This document shows, in pieces, positions 1 through 10,903 of a stretch of DNA of 64,000 nucleotides. Position 1 is the first letter of the stretch; each line of letters starts with the position of its first letter. The stretch spans positions 1 to 64,000 of the forward strand of contig QEYB01000143.1 in the NCBI GenBank assembly GCA_017562135.1, read 5' to 3'. The position numbers were made by a program, and so were the translations under genes. The notes under the pieces were generated by a model. The model had not been told where the DNA came from, ran no database searches, and was given only the letters and a program-made list of their open reading frames with translations. This stretch comes from Dipylidium caninum (Eukaryota > Platyhelminthes > Cestoda > Cyclophyllidea > Dipylidiidae).

Positions 1-335
1 GACGGCTCAATCATTGTCCAGTGGCAATCATTCAGAGGGTAACCACCGTGAAAAGACGTTGGAGGTACCATTTTGAGTGGTGGCGAGCAGCTGGTAAAGG
101 AATTTTCTGTTGTATCTGACGGTTCCTCACTAATTCCTTGGCATTGTAAGTTACCCCTATATCTGTTGTCATCAATTCTATCCTCATGCATAAAGGAGGT
201 AGCTTTACGCATGCATCCACGGACTGCTACGCTCCACACATCAATATCATTGTTGCATTTAGTTGTCAGCGTTAGGTTTGCAATACGTGCAAGTGCAGTA
301 ATTCCAGGGAGTATTTGCGGTGATTCATTCTAGGC

Positions 336-516
336 TCGAATGAAACGTCGCCATAACTTTTGATGGCAACACACTGCCAAACCGTCGACTGATACGGCCA
401 CGTGAGCAGCAGACCAGTTGCCGTTATCTACACCCGTTTGGCACTGTTTCCGCCGATTTTCTCGGCATCCACAGAGAGTTGGCAATTAAACGAAGGGATG
501 CAGGTGATTTAGAATG
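336..516 (+). pseudogene. Delta module, first paralog, frame-broken copy
   Basis: Counterpart of 28565-28747, where the frame is open. Here one-base indels (for example in the stretch around 352-380) break it. It is a diverged paralog of the delta module at 8090-8437: both share the start SN(E/K)(T/A)(S/T)HTFE(C/S)TPLQ in the same frame. Function is unknown. As it sits left of the first TATA box, it may be the 3' end of a gene that begins outside the window. Confidence 0.35.
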
Positions 517-945
517 AGCATGTTTGAGAGCCTGAGACAACAGTGCAATTAAATAATCGTCACATTCGGCAGTTGAAACCCCGGTGTCAGTTAAACGCCT
601 TTACCCTTCACCACATACATTCACCGAATGCATATGGTGGCGTTACTTCGTTGATGCTACTCGCTTCTCACAAAATTTATCTTTGTGTGGTTCAACATTG
701 ATAATTGGGATGCGCGTGTGGGTGTGTGCGTGCCGAACATGAAGGATGCATTGAAATAGTGAGGTGGTAGTTACAGGGCGTGTTTATCAAGTCAGGACAT
801 TTCATCTTAGTCCATATGTAATAGGAATATGAGGTCATTGTCAGAATTTTGATGATAGCAGAACTCAACGATGCGAGGTTCCTGCAATGAATGTTGCACC
901 CACTTGTCGAACATACCCATTCATGTGACTGCCCCATCTCGCAGG

Positions 946-952
946 TATAAAA
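946..952 (+). promoter_or_regulatory. TATA box of alpha gene, copy 1
   Basis: A perfect TATAAAA lies 66 bp before the ATG at 1012, which puts the expected start site near 976. The same box is found in the duplicate at 29164. The upstream 100 bp (about 755-945) is also conserved near 4920-5085 and 10505-10620, as expected for a shared promoter region. Confidence 0.6.
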
Positions 953-1011
953 GGCGCATTCAGCTAACACACACCCAACTATCAGCCGAAGTAATTACAC
1001 TAACTTCACCA

Positions 1012-1230
1012 ATGTGTTGGGCATCCAGTCTACTCGGTCGCCTTACACCTACGAGTTCCCGTTCGCCGTTGGGATGCTGCAGTGGCTGCCACTCACAAGA
1101 CTGCCATGGCTGCGGTAGGCTGCGGTGGCTGCGTTGGCTGCGTGGTTTGTGATGAGTGGGGTTAACCACGGCGTAGTTTCACGCTCTATGCTCCGACTGT
1201 GGCTGTGGCACTTGTCAGACACTCTACTAA
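1012..1230 (+). CDS. Alpha gene: Cys/Gly-rich small protein (frame-disrupted copy)
   Basis: The ATG follows the TATA box at 946. The start reads MCW and, in the duplicate, continues into a Tyr/Val/Pro stretch (YSVAYTYEVPV). It then runs into a Cys/Gly-rich core with GC-pair repeats (CHSHDCHGCGG in the duplicate, CHSQDCHGCG here) and ends with a CSDCGCGTC motif before TAA. At least two one-base indels separate the N-terminal and Cys-rich frames in this copy. Comparison with the paralog at 10735-10903 shows repeated TGC/TGT and GGT/GGA changes at third positions, so the Cys-rich frame is the coding one. Composition suggests a structural protein cross-linked by disulfides, such as cuticle or eggshell; that role is inference. 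Confidence 0.5.
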
Positions 1231-4200
1231 GAGACATGCCAACAAGCTTTCAACACTTCCACCCACCAGCGCATATCCACAGTGGAATCATCGCAATTTT
1301 CCTCCGCCGCCCCACGAAAGTCTAAGCCCCCTTTCTGTACAACTTTGATCATCTTCCTTCGTCAGGTACCTTGATTAGTAGTGGAAATAAAAGGCTTCCT
1401 CTCCCTCTCTGCACTTACGCCATGCTGTGGCGTGTGCCAATCTAGAAGAGGAAAGGCAGTACGCGGATCGACCGGTTGCGTGGGCATGGTGATTCAATGC
1501 AGTCAAATGTTGAGCGCTTGTCGTTGGGTGGTAATCCCTAATGTTTGCCTCCGGATTTCAGGATGACTTCTCCAGAGAGAATGGTCGAGGAATGCCTGAA
1601 ATCGTCACTAATTGGTCATGTTATGGAGGTGAATGGGTGTGATTAACCGACGCTTAATCGATGCAAGTGCAGCCCTCAGGTGGTGTGTTGGATGTCGAGT
1701 GTGGAAACAGTTCATTTCGGCATTCGAGGAGGGGGCCTGTGAGTAATGCTTGCCGAAGTTGGCGTGTGGTAGTGTTACGAAACCTTAAACTGGCCTGCAT
1801 TGCCCAGTCTTCAGGATCGGCTTGCGGTGATGGAGACGCTTTCGTCTGACGGGGTATCTGCTGCGATGCAGCACCTCCACATCTCCTGCTTCTCCATTCA
1901 ACTGACCGTGCTATCGGCCTACGATCAGATGAAGCAACGTTTGTCGTTTCCCAGTAGGACACGTCATAACTTTAGAGCAGGTGTTGCTTTTTGACTGTCA
2001 CCACTCCCCTTCAGGCCACTGAGTGAAGCGGCTGAATTCACCAAAACCTTATTTGCCCCACCGCATTCCTGACCGACGCTGACACTGTGGGATCTGCCTT
2101 CCCCCTTCAAGTACCTGATTGGACGTGTGATAAATGTGCCCGGTTGCATCAGGGACATTTCACTACTGCCAAGCAGTCATGATTCACGACAATGCTTACG
2201 GGTGAAATAGATTGAAAGGCAACTGCGAGTGTGACTTGGTGACTTGGTGCTGACTGTCTGGTGGGCAAATTCAGCCCTAACTAAGCCGTTGTCCTCGACC
2301 GAACGTGAACTCACACTGTATGCCTTCATGGCAACATACTCGAGTTACGTCATGCGAATGTCTCTGTTGCCTACGAATTAACACTAATGAACATGCGGTC
2401 CATTGTGAAAATCTGGGCACCTCAGCACATGCGGTCACAGAGTCGACTGAGCAAGCGGTTTACAGATTTGCGTAGTTGTTAGGACAGCGAGGCGAACTCC
2501 TACATTCTGTCAATTCTGGTGTGAACGAGGTGTCATCAGAACCTCTCCTCCCGTCTACACAATGCTCCGCGTTAACTTGTCATGCAGAGTCTTCTCCATC
2601 CAGTCCAAGATCGCCCATTGTCAATTGTATTGGTGAAGTGCACTTTGTTATCCTTTTAGGAACTGCCTTATAGTGTAGTTGCTAGAAGTGTGCCTTGAAA
2701 AGATTGACTAGGAGGAGAGAAAGCCCCCTAGCATATTCTGACTCACTCGGATAACCAGTTCTTCATTTTGTTGTTCCATGACTTTGTTGACTCTTTCGGG
2801 AAGAGGACCACTTGTCATTGCCCCCAATCAAAGGTAATCCCGCAAAGCGCATGAATTTACGTGGGAAACCCCTAAATTGGGCCAAGTTAACAGGATTACG
2901 GCCACAAAATTGTCATGTAGCACAGTCCAAGGAGAGCAGGTCACAGTTGTGACCCAAACAACAGTTGTGACGGTACCCCAAAATGTGTGTTGTTCGCACG
3001 AGCAGGAAAATACTGTCGACTTTTGCTTTGGTCTCCAACTTCGTCAAAATTGAGTAAGTCCAGGTGACCTATGGAGTGTATTCAGTGAATAAGCCACAGA
3101 TCCACCATAGAAGTCTGAGGTCTCAAACTCAGTGTTAACCTACCGCAACGGTTGTGGCATCAAGGAGGCAGTGTTGCCACAGCCGGCTTTATACTTTACG
3201 CCATCCTGTCATGTGATATGCGCAGTCCATCTTTACACCATAGCTGTTTCCAGTGACGTCTCTGCGCTCACTGGAGGGACTATATCACAACCTCCGGCTG
3301 GTTTATTACGGTGAAAGGATACTGCGGACGAGGTGTGAATATATTGTTTTTTGGTTGATTGGCGAGTTGTCGAGTGCCTGGTTAATCTCAATGCCATGGA
3401 AGGGTGGTGAAAAAACAGGCTTCTCGAGGAAAGCACGATTCGCTTGGTCTTTTTTTGGACAAGTTAATATTTGCCTTCATCCGGCCTACCACGTCGATGC
3501 GCCCCCCTTTTGATGATGCCTGATTGCTGCGAAGGTGTCGACATTTGTGTGTGACGAATGGGCAGCACCAAGTCCCCACGTGTGCACCACTGACTTCAGA
3601 GGCGAATTCATGTTGCTTATCTCACTCACGCTGCTGACACATTGCGGAAGCGGGAACTCGCGAGATCTTGAGTGGGTTCCGAATTTCCAGGTAAATTGCT
3701 TGACTGGCCTTCATAAAGGTTATTACTCGTGGCGATTGTGTCGCTATTATTTTCGGAATGGATGTGCGAGCACACGCGTGTTGATGCCGTGAGATGGCAA
3801 CAGGCTTTTCTATACGAGCGCTGGGTGTTGTCGAATGACTTTTTGGGGACTCGGATTGAACAGGACTCACATTCCTCTCCTCATGTGGCCTCCATCACAT
3901 GTCTCCCCGAGCCCACCCCTTCCTTGTTGCATCATTCTAACGAGACAAGTTGATGGATGAGGTGACATGGTGGACTTAAAACCTTTTTCCAAAGCACGTA
4001 ATTATGTCAGTTGTCGCTTGTACAGGGGCCTCCTAGGCGCCCAGTGAGAGGTGGCAATCTGTGAGAAACCGGCTTTGCTTCTCTTATTCGACTCCCTCGA
4101 GCAACAGATTATCTTTAGATTGGCATGCAACGAAGCCTCCTTCTAGTATGCCAAAATCATTGACTTGGGCTCGGCAGAATTTTGCGTTAACAACAGTCGT

Positions 4201-4396
4201 ATCGTGTAGTGTCTCATACAGGCCAGTATTGCTGCCTATATAGATGACTTTATTTGTCGTGGGATAAAGAGCCCCAAATAGTAAGGGCGCGTAAAGTGCG
4301 AGATCAGCACATCTGCGCCCCATGCGCTGGGGCACTTACCTCCCTCGAAACTGATTCACACATTTTCTCGCGTGTGCAGAATGCGCGTGGTATGTA
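1231..4396. other. Block A interior without a supported gene
   Basis: Only short open frames of the length expected by chance are present. The first 150 bp after the alpha stop is conserved with 9640-9720 and 10910-11020, which suggests a conserved 3' end or UTR of the alpha family. The rest has a duplicate at 29457-32652 but no recognisable paralog elsewhere. Confidence 0.5.
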
Positions 4397-4603
4397 GTGG
4401 CTGTGCTGCATTTGTCGGCATCCTGCCTGATTTTGGAATCGTGGCACGAAAGAGGCAAAATGGACAGGACTGCATTTTTGAGAGGAGGACGTAAGCACCG
4501 GGTCGACCAACAAGTCAAGAAGTTCACTCCATCGCCTTCGCTATTCCTTCGCTTCGTCGATGACAGCGCGGTTGTGAATTTGGATGTCGAGAAGAGCGGA
4601 TGA
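4397..4603 (+). CDS. Gamma module, first paralog
   Basis: An open frame ends with the motif VDDSAVVNLDVEKSG. The gamma paralog at 7236-7914 has PVDGAAVLNSDAVRTDN in the same alignment, and the duplicate at 32653-32865 continues it with KTDDTRHSLS against RTDNPHHSRW. Conservation follows codons, so this appears to be a real exon. The upstream part, with RKH and VDQQ, is shifted by an indel relative to the duplicate, where VDQQEVHSIAF is in frame. No known family was recognised. Confidence 0.4.
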   Translation: MAVLHLSASCLILESWHERGKMDRTAFLRGGRKHRVDQQVKKFTPSPSLFLRFVDDSAVVNLDVEKSG

Positions 4604-4639
4604 CCACACGCCATAGTCTGTCAACACGTGGTCAGCTTT

Positions 4640-6627
4640 GTCCGAGTCCTCCCGCTGCGACAGTCGACACGTGGGCGATGCGGAACTGTTGTGTGGGCTG
4701 AGGCAGATTGACTGCTTACCATCCGCTGTACTCAATGCAGAGACGCGGGAGTGTCTGAGGACACAGCGCTCCCCAGGCTCGAGGGTTAATTGTTCACCTG
4801 GGCAAGTGAGGCGAAATCCCCTCTCGATACATCTTTTTTGTGCTCCCACAATGTATTTTCAACCCTTCTATATAAGTCAACATATATTATTTCCGTGTTG
4901 GTGAACGAAACAGAAGACACTGTTAATAGTGAGATGGTAGTAAAGAGGGTGCATTACAGGGAGGATAATGTATTTCGATGACCTTGTAGTAGATTATGGG
5001 TTGATTGTCTGTGTTGATAATAGCGAAACACAGTGACGTGAGGTTCCCTGCATGAATGTTGCATTCACTTTGTGATCCGAAGGACTAAGCGAAGCAATCT
5101 CTCTTTCCCCCATTGAAGACACGCTTTTACTGATTTAAACAGTTTACCTTTGGCGTTAAATACACTAATCATCGAGGACCACATACCAAGTAGGCCCCAA
5201 TGTAGATGACTCACGTGATGCCCTTATGAAGGCTGTTATTATTAAATGGTATAGGGAAACTGTCGTGTTCTGCTAGTGAACCGATAAATCAGTCGGAATG
5301 GACAGAATTGACAGTTGGCACTGCTCCTCGCCAGTCCTATGCAATATCTCTGTTTGTATCTCACCTCCCCCCCCCTCCCCCTCCATACCTACAATGGTTT
5401 GTCACCCATTTCGAAGTAGAATTGGGGTTAAAGTAGAATGTCCTGAGTAAGGAGAAACGTGCATCATCCTTGTAGATGTGTTTATTCGTCCTCCAGGGAA
5501 ATTATTCTTCTTCTTTAAACTAAACGAAAAACCCCCTTATACTGGAGATTGGTCAACAACAGTAATATGAATTTTTGGAGCGTGGCAAATGGTGTGTGCA
5601 TGCGGGAGAAAAAAAAAGATTCGGGCTATTTACTCCTCGTAAATCTACCCTCCTGCAGGCATGAGGACAAATGATAACAAGAGATCTGGGAGTACCTGAA
5701 TGTATGGCATTAGTTAGGAATTTGATCATACGCAGAATTCTGTATTCTGCTCTTCTCGTCAGCAACTGGGATGGCGTTTATCCACGTTTTTCACGTAGTC
5801 GTCCTTTGAACAGATTGCCACTGCCATCATTTGTATTGCATCGTAAATGATGAACGATTCAGTTGTCCCCTGCGGTAGAGACTTTGACGCAGTACTCCAA
5901 GTTGGCGTGTGCAGGCGGTTATTCGGTAATCACACTGCTCTTTGTTTTCCCGCAGGGTGGGTGTCTGATTTGCTCACTCACAAACGCAAGAGGTGGTATT
6001 TTTCCTAAGGCATGCTCCCTACTAACTCCTGTATAAACTTCTCCATTTGCGTGTTTCTGAGTTGCTAAACAGACAAACCTGAGTGACTACAAGTGAAGTG
6101 CATTTACGGTTGTCAGCGTGAGATGGCAAGTTCGGCAAATTGTATGCCTATTAGTTTCATCTAAATGACTACATCTGCCCAGTCTCATCGCAAGCGTCCT
6201 GACTTACAAGAAAACTTTTATTTAGAAAACCGAAGTGTTTAAAACAGCACAGTTTTGCATTTAGTACATCTCGTCGATAAAACCCGTAAGTGTTGCTGCA
6301 ATGAGAGACCCCTGTTTGGCATGCTTGCCTCTATTCATTTGAGGTCAAAGTAGATTTCTGAGACAGGACTCTCCATTGCGATTGCGCTTTTCACCTCTCC
6401 ACACGTAGTCGAAATACCCCTCATGTGTGCAGCATTGATGACAGTATTTCACTGGATTCGGGTGAATGGGGTCTTAGGGATGACCAAATGCTCAGTTCTC
6501 TCCATCGTCGTGTCGACTCTACGGTGATACCCTATAATAGCCCCATGTAGTGTGATCAAATTTGCCCCCGCATGCTCTTGCTTCTTACCTGGGCCCACAT
6601 TTACATGATCTGCGTGGTGAAGTGGAG
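4640..6627. other. Block A interior: promoter-like duplicate and C-tract
   Basis: 4920-5085 is a diverged repeat of 755-900, the sequence just upstream of the alpha TATA box. Here it is followed by unrelated DNA and not by an alpha exon, so an alpha gene may have been lost. A TATATAAG-like string lies at about 4869-4876. A C-rich tract (C8-9 T C4-5) spans 5367-5384. No supported gene was found. Confidence 0.45.
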
Positions 6628-6696
6628 TGTATTAAAAAAGCACCACTGTGCTCGTCCACACATTCATTCATAGCAGAACCTCTCTTTTTTTCACGA

Positions 6697-7110
6697 ATGT
6701 ACCCCACGATATTCCGCTGTGCCCTCGTCCACCATACTCCTACGCCTACACCCCTGCGACTCAGTCGCCGTCGGCTACACCAGTGGTGTGGCGACAATCT
6801 CGGTTGTGCAGCGCACCGTATGCCGCAGGAAACTTACGCCATTGCCACACCGTTTGGAGTAGAATATTCGTGCGCCCGTGGTGGTGATACCACACCACAC
6901 GCATGCCTTGCTCAGTGACAGTTGACAGATTCATGGGGACTGGGCCATTCAATAAGCCTCACTTTGCCACTATTTGGCGTACAATTCTCGTGATGCAACC
7001 ACTTTCTCAGCAATGTCGCTGTCTGCCGAATACATTTCATTTCTTCCTACCCTCCTTAACCTTTTCCGATTTAGGTCGCTGTATCTATCCTGTCCTTACC
7101 CTATCGTATA
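6697..7110 (+). pseudogene. Beta gene, frame-disrupted copy
   Basis: Counterpart of the open reading frame at 34802-35212. Single-base insertions here, such as an extra C just after the ATG (acccc against accc), shift the frame several times. The promoter also differs: 6628-6637 reads tgtattaaaa where the duplicate has a clean TATAAAAA. The pattern fits sequencing error in one copy better than decay, but a real pseudogene cannot be excluded. Confidence 0.45.
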
Positions 7111-7235
7111 AACACCTCACTCATTTTCACCCTCTGATCACACTGTCCTCTGCTGTTCTCACACCAATTTTGTCTTTCTTCATTGCACTTTTTCTGCATT
7201 ACTATCTACACAACTGCTTGCTTTGTTACTGAGGT

Positions 7236-7914
7236 GTGGCTAGTCTCGTACACTTGTACTTCCCAGTATCTGATGAAATCTCGCAAATCTCATGGGGGCT
7301 GGTGGCAATATTTGAGGCTGTCTGCCAACCACTTGACCCGTTCTCAAGCTGCCTGTTGTCAAGCCCAGAAGAGGGTGGACGTCTGCCAAGCGAAGTGGGT
7401 GAATGCGCTACTGTGTACCGCGCACGCATTCCACACGACAATTTTAATGCGGAGCACAAGTCAACTGCCAATTCACGAATCTCACCAAACGTATCCACTT
7501 CATCCAATTCAAGTTCCTGCCCATCTGTCGGCATGTGAACTTAATTTATGGAATTTTGAACCTCGAAGTGAGTTGAAATGGGCAACTGCAATTTAAAGAA
7601 GAGACCTAAGCATGCTAGTCGAACAACAAGAAGTTTCATGCCATCGCCTTCCCTATTCTTTTGCCTGTCGACGGTGCCGCAGTTTTGAATTCGGATGCCA
7701 GTGAGGACAGACAACCCACACCATAGTCGGTGGTAAACGCGAGAAATGGCGCGTAATTCGCACACAGCAACAGTGCATGACTCGTCCAGTAAGTGGATGG
7801 CGAGCCACTTCAAACACCGCGGGTGATGCTGTTCTTATGATTGACGACATCGTCTCTATGGCGTGCACCACGGTTCTCTTCATTAAGTCTCCCCACCTAC
7901 ACCGTGGGCGGTAA
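7236..7914 (+). CDS. Gamma module, second paralog (frame-disrupted)
   Basis: The duplicate at 35306-35972 keeps one frame for 163 codons and is described there. In this copy the frame shifts between about 7400 and 7790. It nevertheless retains bases that the duplicate lacks: here the stretch CATGCCATCGCCTTCCCT gives HAIAFP, matching HSIAFA of the first gamma paralog. The two copies therefore seem to carry independent errors. The last segment reads GDAVLMIDDIVSMACTTVLF and ends at TAA 7912. Function is unknown. Confidence 0.45.
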
Positions 7915-8089
7915 ACTGTCACTGTCCTCTAATTCGGACCTATTGGCATGGCCGAAATCTACATGTTTCACCCTACTCTAAAGCTTCGCTTGCGCTGATG
8001 CGTTTTTTCTACTTTCGCGCATGTCCAGTACTGCGCTCAAAATCGTCCGCGCCGTCATTTACATAAGTGGCTGCGATGACCGAACAGGG

Positions 8090-8437
8090 TCGAATATAAA
8101 GCGACTCATACATTTTTGAATCTACACCACTGCAAATTCTGCGGGTGGATACCGGGTGGTTGTCGGTCCTGGCGACACTGCATTCATTTGTAACCTCTTG
8201 ACCCCTCCGGATATGCCTGAAGGTGGGATATAATTTACTTTCATTTAAGGCAAACAATCTAGTAGCAGTTGCTGCTCCCGCAGGTTAGCCTTGGATTGTT
8301 GTTGAATTCGGTTTACCTCTCTCCACCTTCGCCAATGTGGAGAGGTACAGTAGCGAACAAGCGACTGATCGTCCTCAGCGAGATGCAATACGGTGCATGC
8401 GGTGGCCTTACTTCCGAGATGCCTCTCCCCTGAGAAA
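8090..8437 (+). CDS. Delta module, second paralog (frame-disrupted)
   Basis: Counterpart of 36146-36490, where 98 codons are open. Indels here (for example ggtgggatata against ggtgggtata near 8222) break the frame. The N-terminal motif HTFESTPLQ is shared with the first delta paralog. Function is unknown. Confidence 0.4.
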
Positions 8438-8871
8438 TGCGTCTAAACTGTTGTATCATCGCAAGCATTGGAGTGCATCCCTGAGTGGGCGCACGTGCCT
8501 CCAAGTGGAGCACATGCATCCTTCAGGGGATGGTGCGTTTAGAATTTCTGCCATATGAATATGTCTCGATCAACATGGTCGTAGGCCCATTTGATGACCT
8601 TCGGCTAGGCTCCCACTATCCAACTCACCACGCAGTCACACGCAGTCAATACTTGTATTGTCTGGTTGTTTACTTTCATAAATGCTAGTAGCGAAAATTG
8701 CGAGTATTGGTATTGCCGACTATACTCACTAAACTCACTCACTCCTCACTCACCCCATTCAGAGTTATCACATTCTGAGGCAACGCAAAAGTCTGAGCAA
8801 GGTTCCTCAAACCCATGGCAATGCAACTAGCCATGGTGCCCCTTTAGGGGACTGTGAGGATGTCTAACTCT
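8438..8871. other. End of block A, no gene seen
   Basis: The segment contains a run of ACTCA-type repeats around 8720-8755 (also near 36765-36800) and no supported coding sequence. Similarity to the duplicate stops at about 8871. Confidence 0.5.
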
Positions 8872-9177
8872 CTCGCTTTGGAATGGTGTATAGGAAGGCA
8901 TTACCAACCCATGTGCTCCGCAGGAATGTGGAGAGTCGGGAAAGATGGTTTCACGCGCAGCGGTTACAGCGCGTAATAACACTTGGGTGTGAAATTGTTT
9001 CGCACTTTTTGTTGGTCACCGTTCGAAGTCAGCTCATGCCAACTGGAGACAGTATGATGGGCAACGAGTGACGCATGTTTGGCACCACAACATCTCGAGT
9101 TTCAACTCGCAGGAGAGCCATATTTTCTCGCAGTCTGGATTTGGTGAGTATTTGGAAGATATGCTAGGGGGAATTGC

Positions 9178-9387
9178 TTAATTTGCCCCAGCCAAATGGC
9201 CAGGGGCAGAACACCATACTCCACCAATCCTCTTCAGCATTAAGCCCACATCTACTTGGTCTGGCTGAAATAACTTAATGAGGAAGAAACTCCTACGTGT
9301 CATAGAGACGAAGTCATCAATTTTAAGGGAGGCATCTTCCCCACTCTGGAGTTGCTCGCAATTCACATTCTCGGACGAGTCAATCAC
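9178..9387 (-). CDS. Gamma-type coding fragment in inverted orientation
   Basis: The minus-strand open frame of 69 codons contains EDASLKIDDFVSMTRRSFF, which aligns codon by codon with GDAVLMIDDIVSMACTTVL at about 7836-7892 and with the 27.3-kb paralog (DAALKIDNSVCMAC, after correcting a frame offset). Differences include synonymous third positions (GCC/GCT, GAT/GAC). Upstream, DSSENV aligns with DSSSKW. Orientation is opposite to the other gamma copies, so this piece was inverted. It ends in TAA after LAGAN. Confidence 0.45.
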   Translation of the reverse strand: MIDSSENVNCEQLQSGEDASLKIDDFVSMTRRSFFLIKLFQPDQVDVGLMLKRIGGVWCSAPGHLAGAN

Positions 9388-9554
9388 CGATGTTGTGTGC
9401 GAGTGATGTCAACGCGGCCAGATTCGCGGGTAGAGTTCACTCGGATGCGCCTCGGCAGGCTCTCCAGTGTACTATCATTTGCAGTATGTAGGCGCTTGTG
9501 TGTGTGCTGCTGAAAAAACGTGTTTTCCAGGTGGGGTTCGTGCATTTTGAGGAC

Positions 9555-9680
9555 ATATAGATATGTAACTATAGCGCTAGTTCACACTCTATGTGCCGAC
9601 TGTGGCTGTGGCCACTTGTCAACACCACCCTCACCAACGAGGCATGGCAGCAAACTTCCACAACTCCAACCCAACGTCGC
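9555..9680 (+). CDS. Alpha-type gene fragment (third paralog)
   Basis: The frame reads VTIALVHTLCADCGCG and aligns with TTAVVHALCSDCGCG of the alpha gene. The upstream Cys/Gly repeat and TATA promoter are missing here, replaced by unrelated sequence. The downstream 100 bp follows the alpha 3' sequence. It is probably a truncated paralog. Confidence 0.4.
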
Positions 9681-10734
9681 ATATCCACATTGGAGCAGCA
9701 CCCTTTTGCAAACTGCCAACACCAGCCAGTTTTGCCTTCCTGTCCACGTCCAATTTTATCGACTAATGGTGCAATGAAAAAATCTGCCTTCTCTTCTGCT
9801 CTGTGTCTTTGCTTTCACGTTGGCCCCTTATTTAAAGTGTACCCGAATGCAGGCGCTGCTGTGGGGTTACAAACATGTCGCCGAGATGTGCGCAGCTGTT
9901 GTTAGGTCTGTACACGAGTGTGTGCTGTTTCACCTCCTTCGGCGAGTATTTCCTCGAAGCAGATAGTGAGTGCGCACCTAAACACATCATTGGGTGATAA
10001 AGGTCTGGTGGTAAAGGGGCATGAGTAAATGGCAACCCGCCGCTAAGAGCACAGCTTTGAAATGGTGTTTAGAGTGATTAGCATAAAACCCAACAAGTTG
10101 AGGTAAGGAGGCATTCGGTCGAGCGGCGAAAAAAATCACGCGATCATGTATGCGATGATGATTGGAAGCGGTTTTCATGAGGACTCCTATTTCTTCCACG
10201 TCTGTCTTAGATTCCTCCAATTGTGACACTTCGACTGGCCAATATCATCTCGATCTCTGCCTCTTTCTTCCTCATCTTGATGCTGCATACAATCATGTCA
10301 TTTAGCTCGTCGTGGCCCAACTGAGGTCACACTGTCATTCATTTGGGTGCGTCCGTGCGTGTGCAGGCGTGTGCAGCGTGTGCAGGCGTGTTGCGTGCGC
10401 TGTCTCGAGATGGAAAGACTATTCGGACAGGTTTGGATGATGGCCACCGAAACCGGTAAGTAAAGTAGGGTGATCTTTCATGTTGAAGCATTATAGTAGG
10501 AGAATGAGATTCAATTGTCAGAATTAATGATAGCAGGAGCTTCAACGATGATAAGCTTCCTTACATGAAATATTACAGCCCCTTTCGAACATCTCCATTC
10601 ATGTGACCTCTCTTTTCCCAGTGAATGAAATGACGCGTCGCATGCTAAAATGAGAAGCCCATTCTCTCAGTGAATGCGTTGCACAACCTCAACGTGTGCT
10701 GCAACCAATTCTGCTTACTTCTATCACCCTAGCA

Positions 10735-10903
10735 GCTACGAGGTTCCGTATGTGCATGTAGGATGTGCAGCAGCTGTCACTCACACGGCTGCCATGGCTG
10801 TGGGCGTTGTGGAGGTTGTGCCGGTTGTGGTATAAATACAGCGGTAGTTCACACTCCATGCTCCCACTGTGGCTGTGGCACCTTGTCACGCCACTCTCAT
10901 TGA
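10735..10903 (+). CDS. Alpha-type Cys/Gly-rich gene (fourth paralog)
   Basis: After a YEVPYVHVG start-side segment, a Cys/Gly-rich core follows: SCHSHGCHGCGRCGGCAGCG, then TAVVHTPCSHCGCG, with TGA at 10901. Upstream similarity to the alpha promoter begins near 10505, but the TATA box is replaced (ctaaaatgag near 10646). Against the first alpha gene, most differences in the Cys core are TGC/TGT and GGT/GGG/GGA third-position changes, the signature of purifying selection on protein. One indel separates the YEVP and Cys frames. Confidence 0.45.

Larger units (their letters stand above)
1..8871 (+). repeat. Block A, copy 1 (large segmental duplicate)
   Basis: This block matches 28216-36909 in the same orientation over its whole length. 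It begins at or before the window edge and ends at the shared string tgtctaactct near 8871. The two copies differ mostly by one-base insertions and deletions, often in short homopolymers, and rarely by substitutions. The block holds a TATA-driven Cys/Gly-rich gene, a Tyr/Val-rich gene and two other conserved coding modules. In this copy most frames are broken. Confidence 0.93.
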
